Counted from the first letter of the stretch, positions 18,658 to 28,480 are shown. The stretch is DNA of 64,000 nt from Nostocales cyanobacterium Centralia_MAG_434 (GCA_021324415.1 JAJPJF010000355.1:1-64000); one strand, 5' to 3'. Program-made: numbers and translations. Notes: a model not told the origin generated them from the sequence alone.

Positions 18658-19008
18658 AAAAAAACACTGTGATTATAATTTTTATTTATTGACCCGAAAA
18701 AAAAGAATATTTGATCTCATTAACAATCAACCCTAAATTGAAATTATACCTTGAGTAGAGCATAAACATTTGCTGAGATAGCAGATGTGCTATACCGTTT
18801 TGCTATAAATTTGATACCTTTGGCAACCTGCAAGATCAGGGAGATAAAGAAAAGAATTTATATCAAGAAGTTTGTGAAATGGTATGAGTTGAAATGACAG
18901 AACTTAACTCTAAAGTTCCTGCAATACAAAAGTTGCTCTGCTCAACCGGGTGTACGCATATGGTGTTTTGCTTTTGGTCAGACTACGAATTTTGATAAGG
19001 AAGAAATC
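18658..19008. other. Intergenic region, no gene supported
   Basis: 351 bp of AT-rich DNA. A 33-codon ATG frame begins at 18895 but has no ribosome binding site or recognisable features. A Shine-Dalgarno-like AAGGAAG just before 19009 serves the pentapeptide gene. Confidence 0.5.
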
Positions 19009-19632
19009 ATGAATAAAGCAGATTTAAGAAAATTAATCTACTCACTTGTTAGTTCAGTATTATTTGTAATTTTAGCTGGTTTTTTTGTGTTTTACCAACC
19101 CAGCGCTAGTGCCCAATCACTAACACCATCTGTCCCAACCGAATCGACATCTGCTCCCGTGACATCTCCTGTAGTAGCACCAGTTGTATTACCCACAGAG
19201 TCTGTAGCAACGAATGTTAGACGTTTATTAGAAACAAATGAATGTATTGGATGTAACCTCCGTGGGGCACATCTAAAACGGGCAAATCTACAAGCAGCAA
19301 ACTTAGAGGGTGCAAACTTACAAAATGCAGATCTAGAGAAGGCGAATCTACAACAAACCAACTTGCAAGCAGCAAACCTGCAAGGCGCAGATCTGGGTAA
19401 GGCAAATATAGCAGGAGCTAACCTAGAGAGAGCAAACCTCTTTGATGCAGACCTAGAGGCGGCGAACTTGAGCACAGCAAATCTGAGCGCAGCCAACCTA
19501 CAAAAGGCAGACTTGCAGAAGACAAATCTAACATCTGCAAACATAGAAGGGGCCAACCTGCAAGGAGCTGATTTGGAAGATGTCATTAGACCGGAAGGAC
19601 TTAATCCGATTTTGATCGGCCCACAAGGATAA
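19009..19632 (+). CDS. Secreted pentapeptide-repeat protein
   Basis: 207 aa. Residues about 12-36 form a signal peptide or anchor ending in SASAQS. A Pro/Thr/Val-rich spacer follows. Residues about 76-195 contain about 22 tandem A(N/D)LxxA repeats, expected to fold as a right-handed quadrilateral beta-helix. The repeat is introduced by NECIGCNLRGA, a pair of Cys often seen at the start of such cyanobacterial proteins. Periplasmic or thylakoid-lumen location is inferred from the signal. Function of the family is unknown. AAGGAAG upstream supports the ATG. Confidence 0.9.
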   Translation: MNKADLRKLIYSLVSSVLFVILAGFFVFYQPSASAQSLTPSVPTESTSAPVTSPVVAPVVLPTESVATNVRRLLETNECIGCNLRGAHLKRANLQAANLEGANLQNADLEKANLQQTNLQAANLQGADLGKANIAGANLERANLFDADLEAANLSTANLSAANLQKADLQKTNLTSANIEGANLQGADLEDVIRPEGLNPILIGPQG

Positions 19633-19655
19633 TAAAAAAATAGGTTTAAACGAAT

Positions 19656-19677
19656 AAAGCCTGCTTTTGCAGGCTTT
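19656..19677 (+). terminator. Terminator of the pentapeptide gene
   Basis: Perfect 9-bp stem AAAGCCTGC / GCAGGCTTT with a TTTT loop, 23 bp after the stop. The downstream T-run is poor (GTCTGTATTTT). Confidence 0.7.
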
Positions 19678-19813
19678 GTCTGTATTTTCTGTCATAGATT
19701 TTCTTTGTACTCAAAACCTTATCACTGGAAAAACCGATAAAGCGAGTCAGGTTTGATTCTGGGAACTTTGGCTTTTGGCAGCGATCGCCAGAATGTTTCC
19801 CCCTTTTTCTGGT

Positions 19814-21385
19814 TTATTCTTTTAGTGGTAGGAAAATGGTTAATATTTCTCCTTGTTGTGGGCGTTCACGGACAATAAGTTTGCCGCCAATTGCCTGAAA
19901 CAAGTGCTTAGTTGCGGCTAGATTTAGACTAATAGTGCCTGTTTCTGGCTGGAAGGTTAGCAATTGACCAATGGCTTTGCGAATAGGTGGTCGGCACGGA
20001 AATGATGTAGCAACACTATTGTCTTGAGACTGAGGATTAGGTAATAATTGTAACTTAAGTTGATCACCTGCAGTAAGTACCTGCACTTGAATATGGCTAC
20101 CAGCAGGTAAACTACGGGTAAAGTTTTCCATTAAGCCTGTCAAAACACTATCTAGCATCGTCGGGTGACTCACTACATTTGGCAGATGCTGGGGTAAAAC
20201 AACATCTAGAGTCAAGTTCCGCCTACTTGCCGCTTGTTGCCAACGAGGAATACTCTGCTGCAACAGTTGATCTAAAGACATTGCTGTGAGCTGAGGGTTG
20301 GTAGATTTCTCCGCAGCAGCTGTTTCCAGTTCTGCTGCTTTAAATAGGAGCTCCATCCGATCAATTTGCTCAGTACATTCGTGGTCAATAATTTCTAGGC
20401 GTTTGATCACATTTGCAGGCAAGTGGCGCTGCTTCAATAGCAGACGAATCATTGTACGAATAGTTGTCAGAGGAGTGCGAACTTCGTGAGCGAAAGCTAG
20501 AAGCAATTCGACATCATGACGGAGAGATGAGGATGAAGGATGGGAAGCTTCAAAGTCCTCATGAAGTGAATTTGGAGAGAAACTGCTAGCGGGAAGTTTT
20601 GCAGCCCCATTATAGACTGAGGTAGTCCGACTTCCTTGAGTATAATGAGATTGAGAAGAAAATGGAGGAGTAGATATCTCTTTATCAGCTTCCGTCTCTG
20701 GCATTTGCGCCAGTAATAACTGGCTAAACTGCATCACAGTGCGGTAATCTGGTACTACCAACAGGTACTTTTGTACTAAGTCTTCCAGCTTAGCAAACAA
20801 GTCGGGATGACTGAGGATAATCCGTGCTCCTAGTGCTTGCCATACTTGCTCGATGATCTCCGGCTCAAAGGAAAACGAAAACGCTTTTCTACCATTTTGA
20901 TCTTCCACCAAAGCCAGTACTAATCCAAATTTATTTGTGAGAACAAGGCAAAATTGCTCCTTCACAAGTGGATCTTCGCTGAGCAAAGGCACTACTGATT
21001 CATGAGGATCAATTTCATCTGCAAGAGATACAGCCATCGGCATTTGAAATGGCTTCAGTGCCAAGGGGTTGAATGGCTTTGCCGTAAAAGTGATGGTCTG
21101 TAAACTTTGCCCAAGTCTAGGATTGCTGAAGACAGGTACTGGTGCAGTTAAAACTAACCCTTGTATGGTATCTGGTGAAGCGGTTACGGAAGAGTTTAAT
21201 AAAAGATTTTCTGTCGCTGCAACACTCACATGCCATTGTCGTTCTGCTTTAGCATGTGGACATTCCGTCACAGCAGATTGATGATTGGCTAAAATTTCGC
21301 TCAGACTCGGCAAGATCCATTTATACACAGGTATTTCACCCCTTGATCGAAGAGCAACTAACAGCGTTCTGGGCAAGCCCTTCAC
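19814..21385 (-). CDS. Sensor histidine kinase with degenerate ATPase domain
   Basis: 523 aa, soluble. The N-terminal about 235 residues are an unassigned sensory region. The H box AFAHEVRTPLTTIRTMIRLLL carries the phospho-acceptor His. The C-terminal catalytic region is weak: an N-box-like GLMENFTRSLPAGSHIQ is visible but clear G1 (DxGxG) and G2 (GxGLG) loops are not, so ATP binding is doubtful. This is the mirror image of the defect in the 16.3-kb kinase, which has an intact ATPase but no His. The start codon is GTG. No response regulator nearby. Confidence 0.8.
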   Translation of the reverse strand: MKGLPRTLLVALRSRGEIPVYKWILPSLSEILANHQSAVTECPHAKAERQWHVSVAATENLLLNSSVTASPDTIQGLVLTAPVPVFSNPRLGQSLQTITFTAKPFNPLALKPFQMPMAVSLADEIDPHESVVPLLSEDPLVKEQFCLVLTNKFGLVLALVEDQNGRKAFSFSFEPEIIEQVWQALGARIILSHPDLFAKLEDLVQKYLLVVPDYRTVMQFSQLLLAQMPETEADKEISTPPFSSQSHYTQGSRTTSVYNGAAKLPASSFSPNSLHEDFEASHPSSSSLRHDVELLLAFAHEVRTPLTTIRTMIRLLLKQRHLPANVIKRLEIIDHECTEQIDRMELLFKAAELETAAAEKSTNPQLTAMSLDQLLQQSIPRWQQAASRRNLTLDVVLPQHLPNVVSHPTMLDSVLTGLMENFTRSLPAGSHIQVQVLTAGDQLKLQLLPNPQSQDNSVATSFPCRPPIRKAIGQLLTFQPETGTISLNLAATKHLFQAIGGKLIVRERPQQGEILTIFLPLKE

Positions 21386-21643
21386 TATTTATATATCGAA
21401 GTTATAAGCATTTGTGTATGCATGGGAGCCGTAGAACCGAACACTCTTGGGCGCAATTTCCCCTTTCAGTAGAGAAAAATTTAATATGCAGCAGTTTTGA
21501 GGTTCCAATTTAGAATATTGACGCTAATGTCTGGCAAGGTGGTTCTAAGGTTAAAATTGGTTTGAGAAACACAAGTAATTGTGCTTCACTCCAATAACGC
21601 TCTATTGACTGTCATTCTCAAACTTTAAGTGCAGGAGGGTAAA

Positions 21644-21844
21644 GTGGAAGAGGGTCAGTTAAACAATCCTACTACTGAAACAACCAATAAAGATCATGTA
21701 GCGGATGAAAAATCTTATGTAGAGGCAGCTTCACAATTTATTCAAGAGACCTCTTTAGACAAGATGCATGAAATAGCAGAAGCTGCACGGCTCAAAAAGC
21801 TTATGGAACCACCCAAATGGGTTATTCCTGAAGATCTTCCCTAG
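21644..21844 (+). CDS. Small conserved hypothetical protein
   Basis: 66 aa from GTG 21644, chosen because AGGAGG (21633-21638) lies 5 nt upstream; an earlier in-frame GTG at 21629 would place this site inside the gene. The product is acidic and soluble, with a helical middle (EAASQFIQETSLDKMHEIAEAARLKKLM cut here into its key parts: AASQFIQET, DKMHEIAEAA) and a proline-rich end PPKWVIPEDLP. No family recognised. It is divergent from the kinase gene upstream and converges on the muiA-like gene. Confidence 0.6.
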   Translation: MEEGQLNNPTTETTNKDHVADEKSYVEAASQFIQETSLDKMHEIAEAARLKKLMEPPKWVIPEDLP

Positions 21845-21895
21845 CCGCCTACAAAACATGTAATAAGGTTCTGAATTCTGCATTCTTCTTCAAGA

Positions 21896-23545
21896 TCAAA
21901 TATCTAGACCAACAACTTTAAGTTCTGGTGGATACTCAACACTGAACTGATAGGATAGCTCTTGTTTAGCTTCAGGGACAAGATCCAAAGCCCACTCCAG
22001 GATACCCATTTCACCTAATTGAATTTGTGGTTGACTGCGAGTGAAGCGTACCTTAATTTGTTCATTGCGGCTAACAGGCAATTGTTCAGTCAGTTTTACA
22101 TGAGCTTCTTGGTTGAGTAAGTTAGTTATAACTAGTCGATACCCATAAGTTATTCTCAAGTTATTACCAATCAATTTTTTCTCTACCTGACGCTCAACTA
22201 AGTCCCGCTCAATTTTTAAACCCTCATCAATGCCCAAATTTAGCTTGAACTCTTGTCCTGGAGAAATGTTCTCTAATTGGGTTGTCCCCACAAAGATATT
22301 CTCTCGAAAAATATTTGCTTTGCCAGGCAATAAAGTTACACTGCTAGTACTATTTTGTACATGTGCTTGTAAATAAGCAAAACTTATTAAGCGTGGTATA
22401 GCCACATATTCGAAGCTACAAGGAAAATCCTTGGAGAAAATCGTTGTCAGGTGAGGTGTGCCATCACTAGGAATGTCGCAGCTGCTATCCAGTTTAAAAG
22501 TAACGACATTTCCTTCTTTGGAGACTTCTACTAGATCTGTTTGGGCTATGACAAGATTTTCTTCTGGAAGTGCAGTATTTGTAATAACTTGGTCATTCAC
22601 CGACCCACCAGGAACAGGAGGAAGTGCAGGTGTAGATCTAGCTGCTCGGGGTGTCAGCGGGTATTCTGGTGGGCGTTGCGAGTCAATATACCAAGGTTGA
22701 AGTTTAGGTGGCAAAGTTCCTAATCCTGGTTTGGCCGTAGAGAGGGTAAGAGCAACACCAATCCAATCTTCGCCACTACTTTGGCTCACTTCTGCCAAAT
22801 AACCAAGATTCAGGGAATTTTGCAAAGTAGTTAGCCGTAAGTCATATAATGGGCTCCAACTGGCATGGATGACCATATAGGATACCTCTAGCTCAAACTC
22901 TCCAGCCTCTTCTACTTCAATTGTGACAGTCAAACTAAAACTTTCTTTGGAATGGGGTGTTTGTGTTTGTTGTAGCTGCTGGCGAAGTATTTGTAGCTGC
23001 TTTTCTAATTCCTGCTGTTGGCTGTTGCATTCTCCTGTGGCAATCGCATATTCAGTGTATTGGCTTCCTAGAAAATTGAGAAAATCCAAAGTTTCGCTCA
23101 AACTCAAATTCTTGCGTGACAAACTCTGAGCAAAAGGTTCTTGGGTTTGTTCTCGTAAGCCCTCGATAAACCTCGATTGCAATGCTAAACCATCTATTTG
23201 AGCCTGCAAACAGCGCCAATCTGCTTCTAACTGCTGGATCTGCCTTGTTAACTGCGCGAGTCTTTCTCCAACTGGTTCAGTGGAGAAGAGATGTTGGGTG
23301 CTAACTCCCAGTAAGCGCACAGCTACCTGACCTGCACCACTTACCCGCACAGACTCGATGTCTAGAGTGTTTGGCAGTGGGGTGATGACTAATTCCCGCT
23401 CTTGTCCTGTCAAAGACACAACACCCCGCCGTGTTACTAGGGCTTGGTCAGAATAGACAGTAACAGCAACAATCTGGCTTTCTACTGTTTTGCGCACAGA
23501 TAATGTCTCTAGAGTAATAACTACTAGATTCCCCCCATTTTTCAA
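21896..23545 (-). CDS. MuiA family (mucoidy inhibitor A-like) protein, DUF4139
   Basis: 549 aa. N-terminal DUF4140-type region (about 20-115, VAVTVYSDQALVTRRGVV), a coiled coil (about 90-200), then the large DUF4139 beta-rich domain (about 220-545, beginning YMVIHASWSPLYDLRL). Proteins of this family are of unknown biochemical function, named for an effect on mucoidy. The upstream-most start is TTG at 23545; an in-frame GTG at 23500 begins just before the conserved domain and is an alternative. Same strand as the ccm genes but 147 bp downstream of ccmO. Confidence 0.85.
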   Translation of the reverse strand: MKNGGNLVVITLETLSVRKTVESQIVAVTVYSDQALVTRRGVVSLTGQERELVITPLPNTLDIESVRVSGAGQVAVRLLGVSTQHLFSTEPVGERLAQLTRQIQQLEADWRCLQAQIDGLALQSRFIEGLREQTQEPFAQSLSRKNLSLSETLDFLNFLGSQYTEYAIATGECNSQQQELEKQLQILRQQLQQTQTPHSKESFSLTVTIEVEEAGEFELEVSYMVIHASWSPLYDLRLTTLQNSLNLGYLAEVSQSSGEDWIGVALTLSTAKPGLGTLPPKLQPWYIDSQRPPEYPLTPRAARSTPALPPVPGGSVNDQVITNTALPEENLVIAQTDLVEVSKEGNVVTFKLDSSCDIPSDGTPHLTTIFSKDFPCSFEYVAIPRLISFAYLQAHVQNSTSSVTLLPGKANIFRENIFVGTTQLENISPGQEFKLNLGIDEGLKIERDLVERQVEKKLIGNNLRITYGYRLVITNLLNQEAHVKLTEQLPVSRNEQIKVRFTRSQPQIQLGEMGILEWALDLVPEAKQELSYQFSVEYPPELKVVGLDI

Positions 23546-23692
23546 TTAGACCAGTAATTGCAGCTACATGCAAGAGGGGGGAAGCTTTTGCAAGATATTC
23601 AGCTTTTTTTAAATCTAAAATTTTTTACATCTAAAAAATTCTTTTACCGGTAGCTAATAACTAATAACTAATAATTAATAACTAATGACTAC

Positions 23693-24475
23693 TTATGGTT
23701 CTTCGATAACTTTTGATGGTAATTTGGCCAAATCTGGTAACTCTACAAGCTCTACTCCAACAACTTGCTCTTTTTCTTTAACATTTATTGGTAACCGTAA
23801 TGGTTGACGTTCTTCTAGCCAGCAGCTTGCAACTGGTAGGGTGTCTTCTAATTCATCTAGGGGACGAGGAATGACCATTACTGAGTTCAATTCACCAATA
23901 CGTTCTGCCTCGTGCATACCTGCTTCTACTGCAACAGCAACATTCGCCACAGAACCGCGAATAATAGCTGTACACAGTCCAGCCCCAATTGTTTCATATG
24001 CTCCTAACTGGACATCAGCCGCTTTGAGCATGGCATCTGCAGCTCCAACCATTGCCGGAAATCCACGTGTTTCAACCAAACCAACTGCCAGTCTCGAAAG
24101 ACGGCTATATGCACTGCCTTCAGCTAGTTTACTCAGCCGTTTAGTAATAGGGAGTATAACCTCCAAGTTAGGAAAAGGTCGGGGAATAACTAAACTAGAA
24201 ACCAACTGTCCGAATTGTTCAGCTGTTTGAGCACCGGACTCTACTGCCAGACGCACATCAGCGATCGCTCCTCGAACAATAGCAGTACAGTAACCACTGC
24301 CAATTTTTTCATAGCCAACCAGATAAACTCCAGCCGACTTTAGCATCATATCTGCTGTGCCAACTATCGCTGGAAAGCTACGGGTAGAGACTAATCCCAA
24401 AGCAGTGTCCTTCCAGTTATCTTGACGACGTGATGTCTGGATGACGTCCATTGACCTTTGATTGTAAGCCTGCAT
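23693..24475 (-). CDS. ccmO: Carboxysome shell protein CcmO (tandem BMC domains)
   Basis: 260 aa. Two bacterial-microcompartment domains in tandem, at about 25-110 (ALGLVSTRSFPAIVGTADMM) and 127-212 (AVGLVETRGFPAMVGAADAM), give a pseudohexameric trimer in the beta-carboxysome shell. The linker and C-terminal tail (about 215-260) are longer than in CcmK proteins. It is the last gene of the six-gene ccm cluster, 132 bp downstream of ccmN. Confidence 0.95.
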   Translation of the reverse strand: MQAYNQRSMDVIQTSRRQDNWKDTALGLVSTRSFPAIVGTADMMLKSAGVYLVGYEKIGSGYCTAIVRGAIADVRLAVESGAQTAEQFGQLVSSLVIPRPFPNLEVILPITKRLSKLAEGSAYSRLSRLAVGLVETRGFPAMVGAADAMLKAADVQLGAYETIGAGLCTAIIRGSVANVAVAVEAGMHEAERIGELNSVMVIPRPLDELEDTLPVASCWLEERQPLRLPINVKEKEQVVGVELVELPDLAKLPSKVIEEP

Positions 24476-24607
24476 GCCATACTCCTGGATAATTAACCAT
24501 AAGTTGTCCTGAAAACAGACAACTACCTAATTAACTTAATTATCACTTACCGAAAATCTTTACGACGAAAGACCCTAGCTTCCACTCATATTCGGTTAGA
24601 TAGAGAC

Positions 24608-25336
24608 TCAATCAGACTGCTCGTCATCAGATGTAGGTGTATTTAAGGATTGTCTATGTGGAAACAATGTGATTAATAACCGTTGTATGTTTCCTTGCCC
24701 ATAAATTTGAGTAGTGGAATTATTTTGAGACTGAGTAAAAGGCGTAAGTGCTGAGGAATCAGCATTAGGTTGCACTTGAGAATCAGAAGAACTTTCTGTA
24801 CTAGACGAGGAAGGTAAAGGTGGTTCCTCATCCTCAACTTGAGGTGATGTACCGTTGTTAGGATTGCCCTGCGACTGATACGTTTGATGGGTGGGTTGTG
24901 TAGTACCAAGTTCACTGGCAGATTGTTCCATCTGTTTTGTTTCTAAATCTGTTTCTTCAATTGGTGTCACCGATTCAGAAACGCGACGACTGGTGTCTCC
25001 CAGTATTGAGCCTGGTGGAATAACTTGTCCTGCCTCAACAGAACAGTTGAAAACTGTAGTTGCTGATCCTATACAAGCATTGGCTCCTATTTTCCCTTCG
25101 CCTACCATTAGGAACCCAGCTCCTAAGCTTGCTCCTGATTCTACTTCTAGGGTTCCTTCATGTACATGAAGAATTGACCCCATACCGATACAAACCCCTT
25201 GACCAATAATTATTTTGCTGTTTGGAGCTGCTTGGAGAATTACTCCTGGTGCAATTACAGCACTAGGATGAATAATTACCTCGCCACTAATGTAAGAATC
25301 AAAGGCATGATTAAAGTGCAGTGGCGGCACAGACAT
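24608..25336 (-). CDS. ccmN: Carboxysome assembly protein CcmN
   Basis: 242 aa. The N-terminal half (about 10-120) is a left-handed beta-helix of hexapeptide repeats that binds CcmM. A Ser/Gln/Pro-rich linker (about 125-205) follows. The C-terminal encapsulation peptide reads IYGQGNIQRLLITLFPHRQS (about 209-228), the amphipathic helix that recruits the CcmK shell. The gap to ccmM (483 bp) is unusually large because it is filled with repeats, so separate transcription or read-through is an open question. Confidence 0.95.
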   Translation of the reverse strand: MSVPPLHFNHAFDSYISGEVIIHPSAVIAPGVILQAAPNSKIIIGQGVCIGMGSILHVHEGTLEVESGASLGAGFLMVGEGKIGANACIGSATTVFNCSVEAGQVIPPGSILGDTSRRVSESVTPIEETDLETKQMEQSASELGTTQPTHQTYQSQGNPNNGTSPQVEDEEPPLPSSSSTESSSDSQVQPNADSSALTPFTQSQNNSTTQIYGQGNIQRLLITLFPHRQSLNTPTSDDEQSD

Positions 25337-25819
25337 ACAAGTTTAACCTCACAATGAGTAGGAGAGCCAGTGCTGTGCAGGAGTTCTCCCGTTAAGGCAA
25401 CTGGCGCAGTAGGGAGAAGGGAAGAGCTTACTGGAGTTAGGAGGAGCCAGTGCGCTCTTGCGGGTTTCCCGACTTGTAGCAACTGGCGTTTAGGAGTTAG
25501 CAATAGAGAGGAGCCACTGCGTTGCGGAGGCCAGTCGCACAGGAAGGGTTTGCCGACTTGAGGAACCACTGCGCTCTTGCGGGTTTCCCGACAGTCCCGC
25601 ATGTCGCGTCGAACTGTCCGTTGAGGTTCCCTCCGTTGTAGCAAGTGGCGTTGGGGATTAGGGAATGGAGAATGGGGTATAGAACATAGAGTGTCCTCCT
25701 TGTCCTCCTTGTCCTCCTTGTCCCCCTTGTCCCCTTTGTCTCCCTCTATCCCTCTGCTCCTGGTGCCTGGTACTCCCTTGTCCTCCTTGTCCTCCTTCGT
25801 CTCCCTTATCTCCCCCTTC
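25337..25819. repeat. Large repeat cluster between ccmM and ccmN
   Basis: 483 bp of repeat DNA. 25370-25636 holds several palindromic modules (GCCAGTGCGCTCTTGCGGG, GGGTTTCCCGACTTG) and ends with the 31-bp reverse complement of 1-31. STRR words follow (25640-25690). 25690-25745 and 25778-25806 hold TTGTCCTCC/TTGTCCCCC minisatellite. No gene is supported, although the repeats create open frames on both strands. Confidence 0.85.
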
Positions 25820-27487
25820 CTATGGGCGTTGGATAATCATTTCCAGTATTCGGCGCTTAGCTTTGGGCTCAATGCCGATTAATCGGACATATTCTCCTTC
25901 ATATTCATTCAGATAGCTTTCTAAAGTCGAGATCGCTTCTCTTTCTGAAGTTGTTGGAATTTGCCCACAGCTTGCCCAAGAACCAATACGGAAACGTCTT
26001 TGATCTACGTGCTCTGCACTAATTTTATAACCGCCAGCTAGAAGTTGCCGGAGTTGTTCCAACACTTCAGAACTCAAGCGGGTGCTTGTTCCCGATGATG
26101 TTGCTGTTGATGTAGAAGTTGGAGAGTAAGAAGTACTCTTAGCTGATGCGTGACCGTTAGATGAAGCAACTGGACCTTCTGGCCGTTGTATGATGCTTTC
26201 TAAAACGCGTCGTTTTGCTTTGGGGTCAATGCCAATGAGGCGCACGTACTCGCCTTGATGGCTATCCATACATGCTTCTAGCGCCGCAATCACTTCTTTT
26301 GTGGAAGTTGCTGCTATTGGCTGACAGCTTTGCCATGAACCTGTACGGAACCGTCTTTGATCGACGTGTTCTGAGCCAATTTTGTAACCATTTGAGAGCA
26401 GTTGGTTGACTTGGTCTACAGTTTCGTGACTCAGCTTGGCACTGCCAGCACCGTTACCGTTACCGTTGCCATTGTAGCTTCCATTAACCTGATTTGTGGG
26501 AGCTTTAAACGATGTAGAGGATTTGACGACACCATCTGGACGTTGAATGATGGTTTCTAATACACGTCGCTTACCATTGGGGTCGATACCAAACAGACGC
26601 ACATACTCGCCAGTGTGTTCTGAAAGACAACCTTCCAACGCGCTGATTGCTTCTCTGATAGATCTTGTGTCAATTGGTTGGCAACTTTGCCATGAGCCTG
26701 TACGGAACCGTCTTTGATCGACGTGTTCTGTGCCAATTTTATACCCTTGGTCTAACAGATAGCGTACCTGCTCTATTGTTTCTGCACCTAAATTATTATT
26801 TGACACTTCTACCCATCCTTCTACTTCAAATCCATTTACACTTTTGCTTGTATAAGATTTAGCTAATTCATCTCTTATGGGTGCTATACATTTAGTATTT
26901 TCAGCACATAAGTATCCAGCTCGTAGTGCCTGATTGATTCCAATCACATGATGAGCAAAGTCTTGATCTTGTGGATGCACGTTTGGCAATCGATCAGCTT
27001 GCTGTTGATTGGTAATAATTGCTCCCGAAGGAATGTACTTCCCTGGAGGAATTTCCACATCCTGAATTAGAGCATGCATCATCACGACACAACCTGCTCC
27101 TACCCTGGCATTGAACACTGTAGAGCGAAAGCCAATGAAGCAATCATCTCCCACATAAGCTGGTCCATGAATGAGAGCCATATGAGTAATGGATGCATTG
27201 CTACCAACCCACACGGAGTACTCTTTGTTATCGTCGCCAATAACTCGACCTTGCTCTAACCCATGAATAACTACACCGTCTTGGATATTTGTATTTTCCC
27301 CAATATGAAAAGGTGTACCTTCATCTGCTCTGATAGAGGTTCCTGGGGCAACAATAACGTTTGGACCTATCCTGACATCTCCAATGATGTTAGAAAAGGA
27401 ATGTATAAATGCGCTTTTGTGAATGCTTGGCTCAGCTAAATTCCTTGACCAGGGGGTTGGGGGAGCAGCTGTGCTACGGACTACCAT
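25820..27487 (-). CDS. ccmM: Carboxysome scaffold CcmM (gamma-CA plus three SSUL domains)
   Basis: 555 aa. Residues about 15-200 are a gamma-carbonic anhydrase domain with the zinc-type His residues H75, H102 and H107 and the Cys pair C194/C200, whose disulfide is needed for activity in characterised CcmM. Three RubisCO-small-subunit-like (SSUL) domains follow (about 230-315, 350-435, 465-555), each with HVDQRRFR. The redox Cys pair (SC...C) is present in SSUL1 and SSUL2, but in SSUL3 the second Cys is replaced (LESYLNE). The SSULs link RubisCO into the pre-carboxysome condensate. An internal start for the short form is annotated separately. Confidence 0.97.
   Translation of the reverse strand: MVVRSTAAPPTPWSRNLAEPSIHKSAFIHSFSNIIGDVRIGPNVIVAPGTSIRADEGTPFHIGENTNIQDGVVIHGLEQGRVIGDDNKEYSVWVGSNASITHMALIHGPAYVGDDCFIGFRSTVFNARVGAGCVVMMHALIQDVEIPPGKYIPSGAIITNQQQADRLPNVHPQDQDFAHHVIGINQALRAGYLCAENTKCIAPIRDELAKSYTSKSVNGFEVEGWVEVSNNNLGAETIEQVRYLLDQGYKIGTEHVDQRRFRTGSWQSCQPIDTRSIREAISALEGCLSEHTGEYVRLFGIDPNGKRRVLETIIQRPDGVVKSSTSFKAPTNQVNGSYNGNGNGNGAGSAKLSHETVDQVNQLLSNGYKIGSEHVDQRRFRTGSWQSCQPIAATSTKEVIAALEACMDSHQGEYVRLIGIDPKAKRRVLESIIQRPEGPVASSNGHASAKSTSYSPTSTSTATSSGTSTRLSSEVLEQLRQLLAGGYKISAEHVDQRRFRIGSWASCGQIPTTSEREAISTLESYLNEYEGEYVRLIGIEPKAKRRILEMIIQRP
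26804..26822 (-). promoter_or_regulatory. Internal translation start for short CcmM (M35-like)
   Basis: An AGAAGGA Shine-Dalgarno (26816-26822) lies 9 nt upstream of an in-frame GTG codon (26804-26806, Val228), located exactly between the gamma-CA domain and SSUL1. Initiation here would give a 328-aa three-SSUL protein, close to the known short CcmM form of other beta-cyanobacteria. Confidence 0.6.
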
Positions 27488-27683
27488 CGCTGGATTCCTC
27501 GAGTTGAAATTCTGTTAATCGTTGAATTGATTTTTAGATGTTGGGTGTTAGTAGAGGCGAACGACCTTCCGCCGGTACAGTTGTCAATTGTTAGTTGTTA
27601 AGCACATACTAACTACTACCCATTAACAACTATCAGCTATCCACTAACAACGATCAACTATCCAAGAACTACATAACTACACG

Positions 27684-27980
27684 TTATTGGTTTGTTTTGC
27701 TGTAAATTAGGCGATTTTCAACGTAAATTGTATCAATAATCGCCACCACTACTGCATCTAGTGGACGCTGTTCATTACCAAGAACTTGACGGGCAGCACT
27801 TCCACGACTGACAAGTACCCACTCGTCTACTCCTGCGCCAATGTTATCCGCTGCCACCTCATATTCTGGTAATGTGTGTCCCTCTTCATCCACTAACTGT
27901 AATAACAGTAGTTTGGCACCTCTAAGACTTGGTTCTTTTTGGGTACTAACCACTGTGCCGCGAACTTTGGCAATTTTCAT
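27684..27980 (-). CDS. ccmL: Carboxysome vertex protein CcmL
   Basis: 98 aa, EutN/CcmL family, which forms pentamers that cap the vertices of the icosahedral shell. Recognisable by MKIAKVRGTVVSTQKEPSL at the N-terminus and the VDEWVLVSRGSAAR core. It begins 9 bp after the stop of ccmK1, so the two are co-transcribed. The 196-bp gap to ccmM contains short ACTAACTA-type repeats only. Confidence 0.95.
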   Translation of the reverse strand: MKIAKVRGTVVSTQKEPSLRGAKLLLLQLVDEEGHTLPEYEVAADNIGAGVDEWVLVSRGSAARQVLGNEQRPLDAVVVAIIDTIYVENRLIYSKTNQ

Positions 27981-27989
27981 GATGATGTG

Positions 27990-28334
27990 TTATGGTCTTC
28001 TGCCAAAAGGCGGAATCGCATTAACATTTTCACGGAACTGCTGTACGTCTTCGGTGTATCGAATTGGCAGGACATATTCTAAGTTTTCATGTGGACGAGC
28101 AATGATATGAGTAGATAATACTTGTCCACCATTGACACGCTTGACTGAGTCAACTCCAGCTGCAACTGAAGCTTGCACTTCGGATACGTCTCCTCGAACA
28201 ATCACAGTTACACGACCACTACCGATTTTTTCATAGCCTACCAGTGTCACACGAGCAGCTTTCACCATTGCATCAGCTGCTTCTACAACTGCTGGGAAGC
28301 CCAGAGTTTCTACCATTCCTACTGCAATTGACAT
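27990..28334 (-). CDS. ccmK1: Carboxysome shell protein CcmK1
   Basis: 114 aa single BMC domain ([23 protein letters not shown]) forming hexameric shell facets with the central pore loop around KIGSGR. The C-terminal extension after PIRYTE is longer than in the upstream paralogue (114 against 102 aa), as in CcmK1 versus CcmK2 of other beta-cyanobacteria; the name rests on that and on gene order. It is separated from ccmK2 by 146 bp and nearly abuts ccmL. Confidence 0.92.
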   Translation of the reverse strand: MSIAVGMVETLGFPAVVEAADAMVKAARVTLVGYEKIGSGRVTVIVRGDVSEVQASVAAGVDSVKRVNGGQVLSTHIIARPHENLEYVLPIRYTEDVQQFRENVNAIPPFGRRP

Positions 28335-28480
28335 TAGTTTTAATCCTTAACTAGCTTTCTACAAATGAAACCAAAATAGAGCTACCAGAGAGTTTTAGAT
28401 TGAGTTTTTTAGAACTGAAACCGATCATCCCGTATCGGCTGTCAAATTCGCAAGCGTTTGCAGGGTCAATCCAAAATTCG

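Noticed and set aside
18895-18996. 33-codon ATG frame upstream of the pentapeptide gene
   Set aside because: No ribosome binding site, no hydrophobic or conserved pattern, no terminator.
19092-19586. 164-aa reverse-strand frame in the pentapeptide gene
   Set aside because: Periodic antisense shadow of the A(N/D)LxxA repeats.
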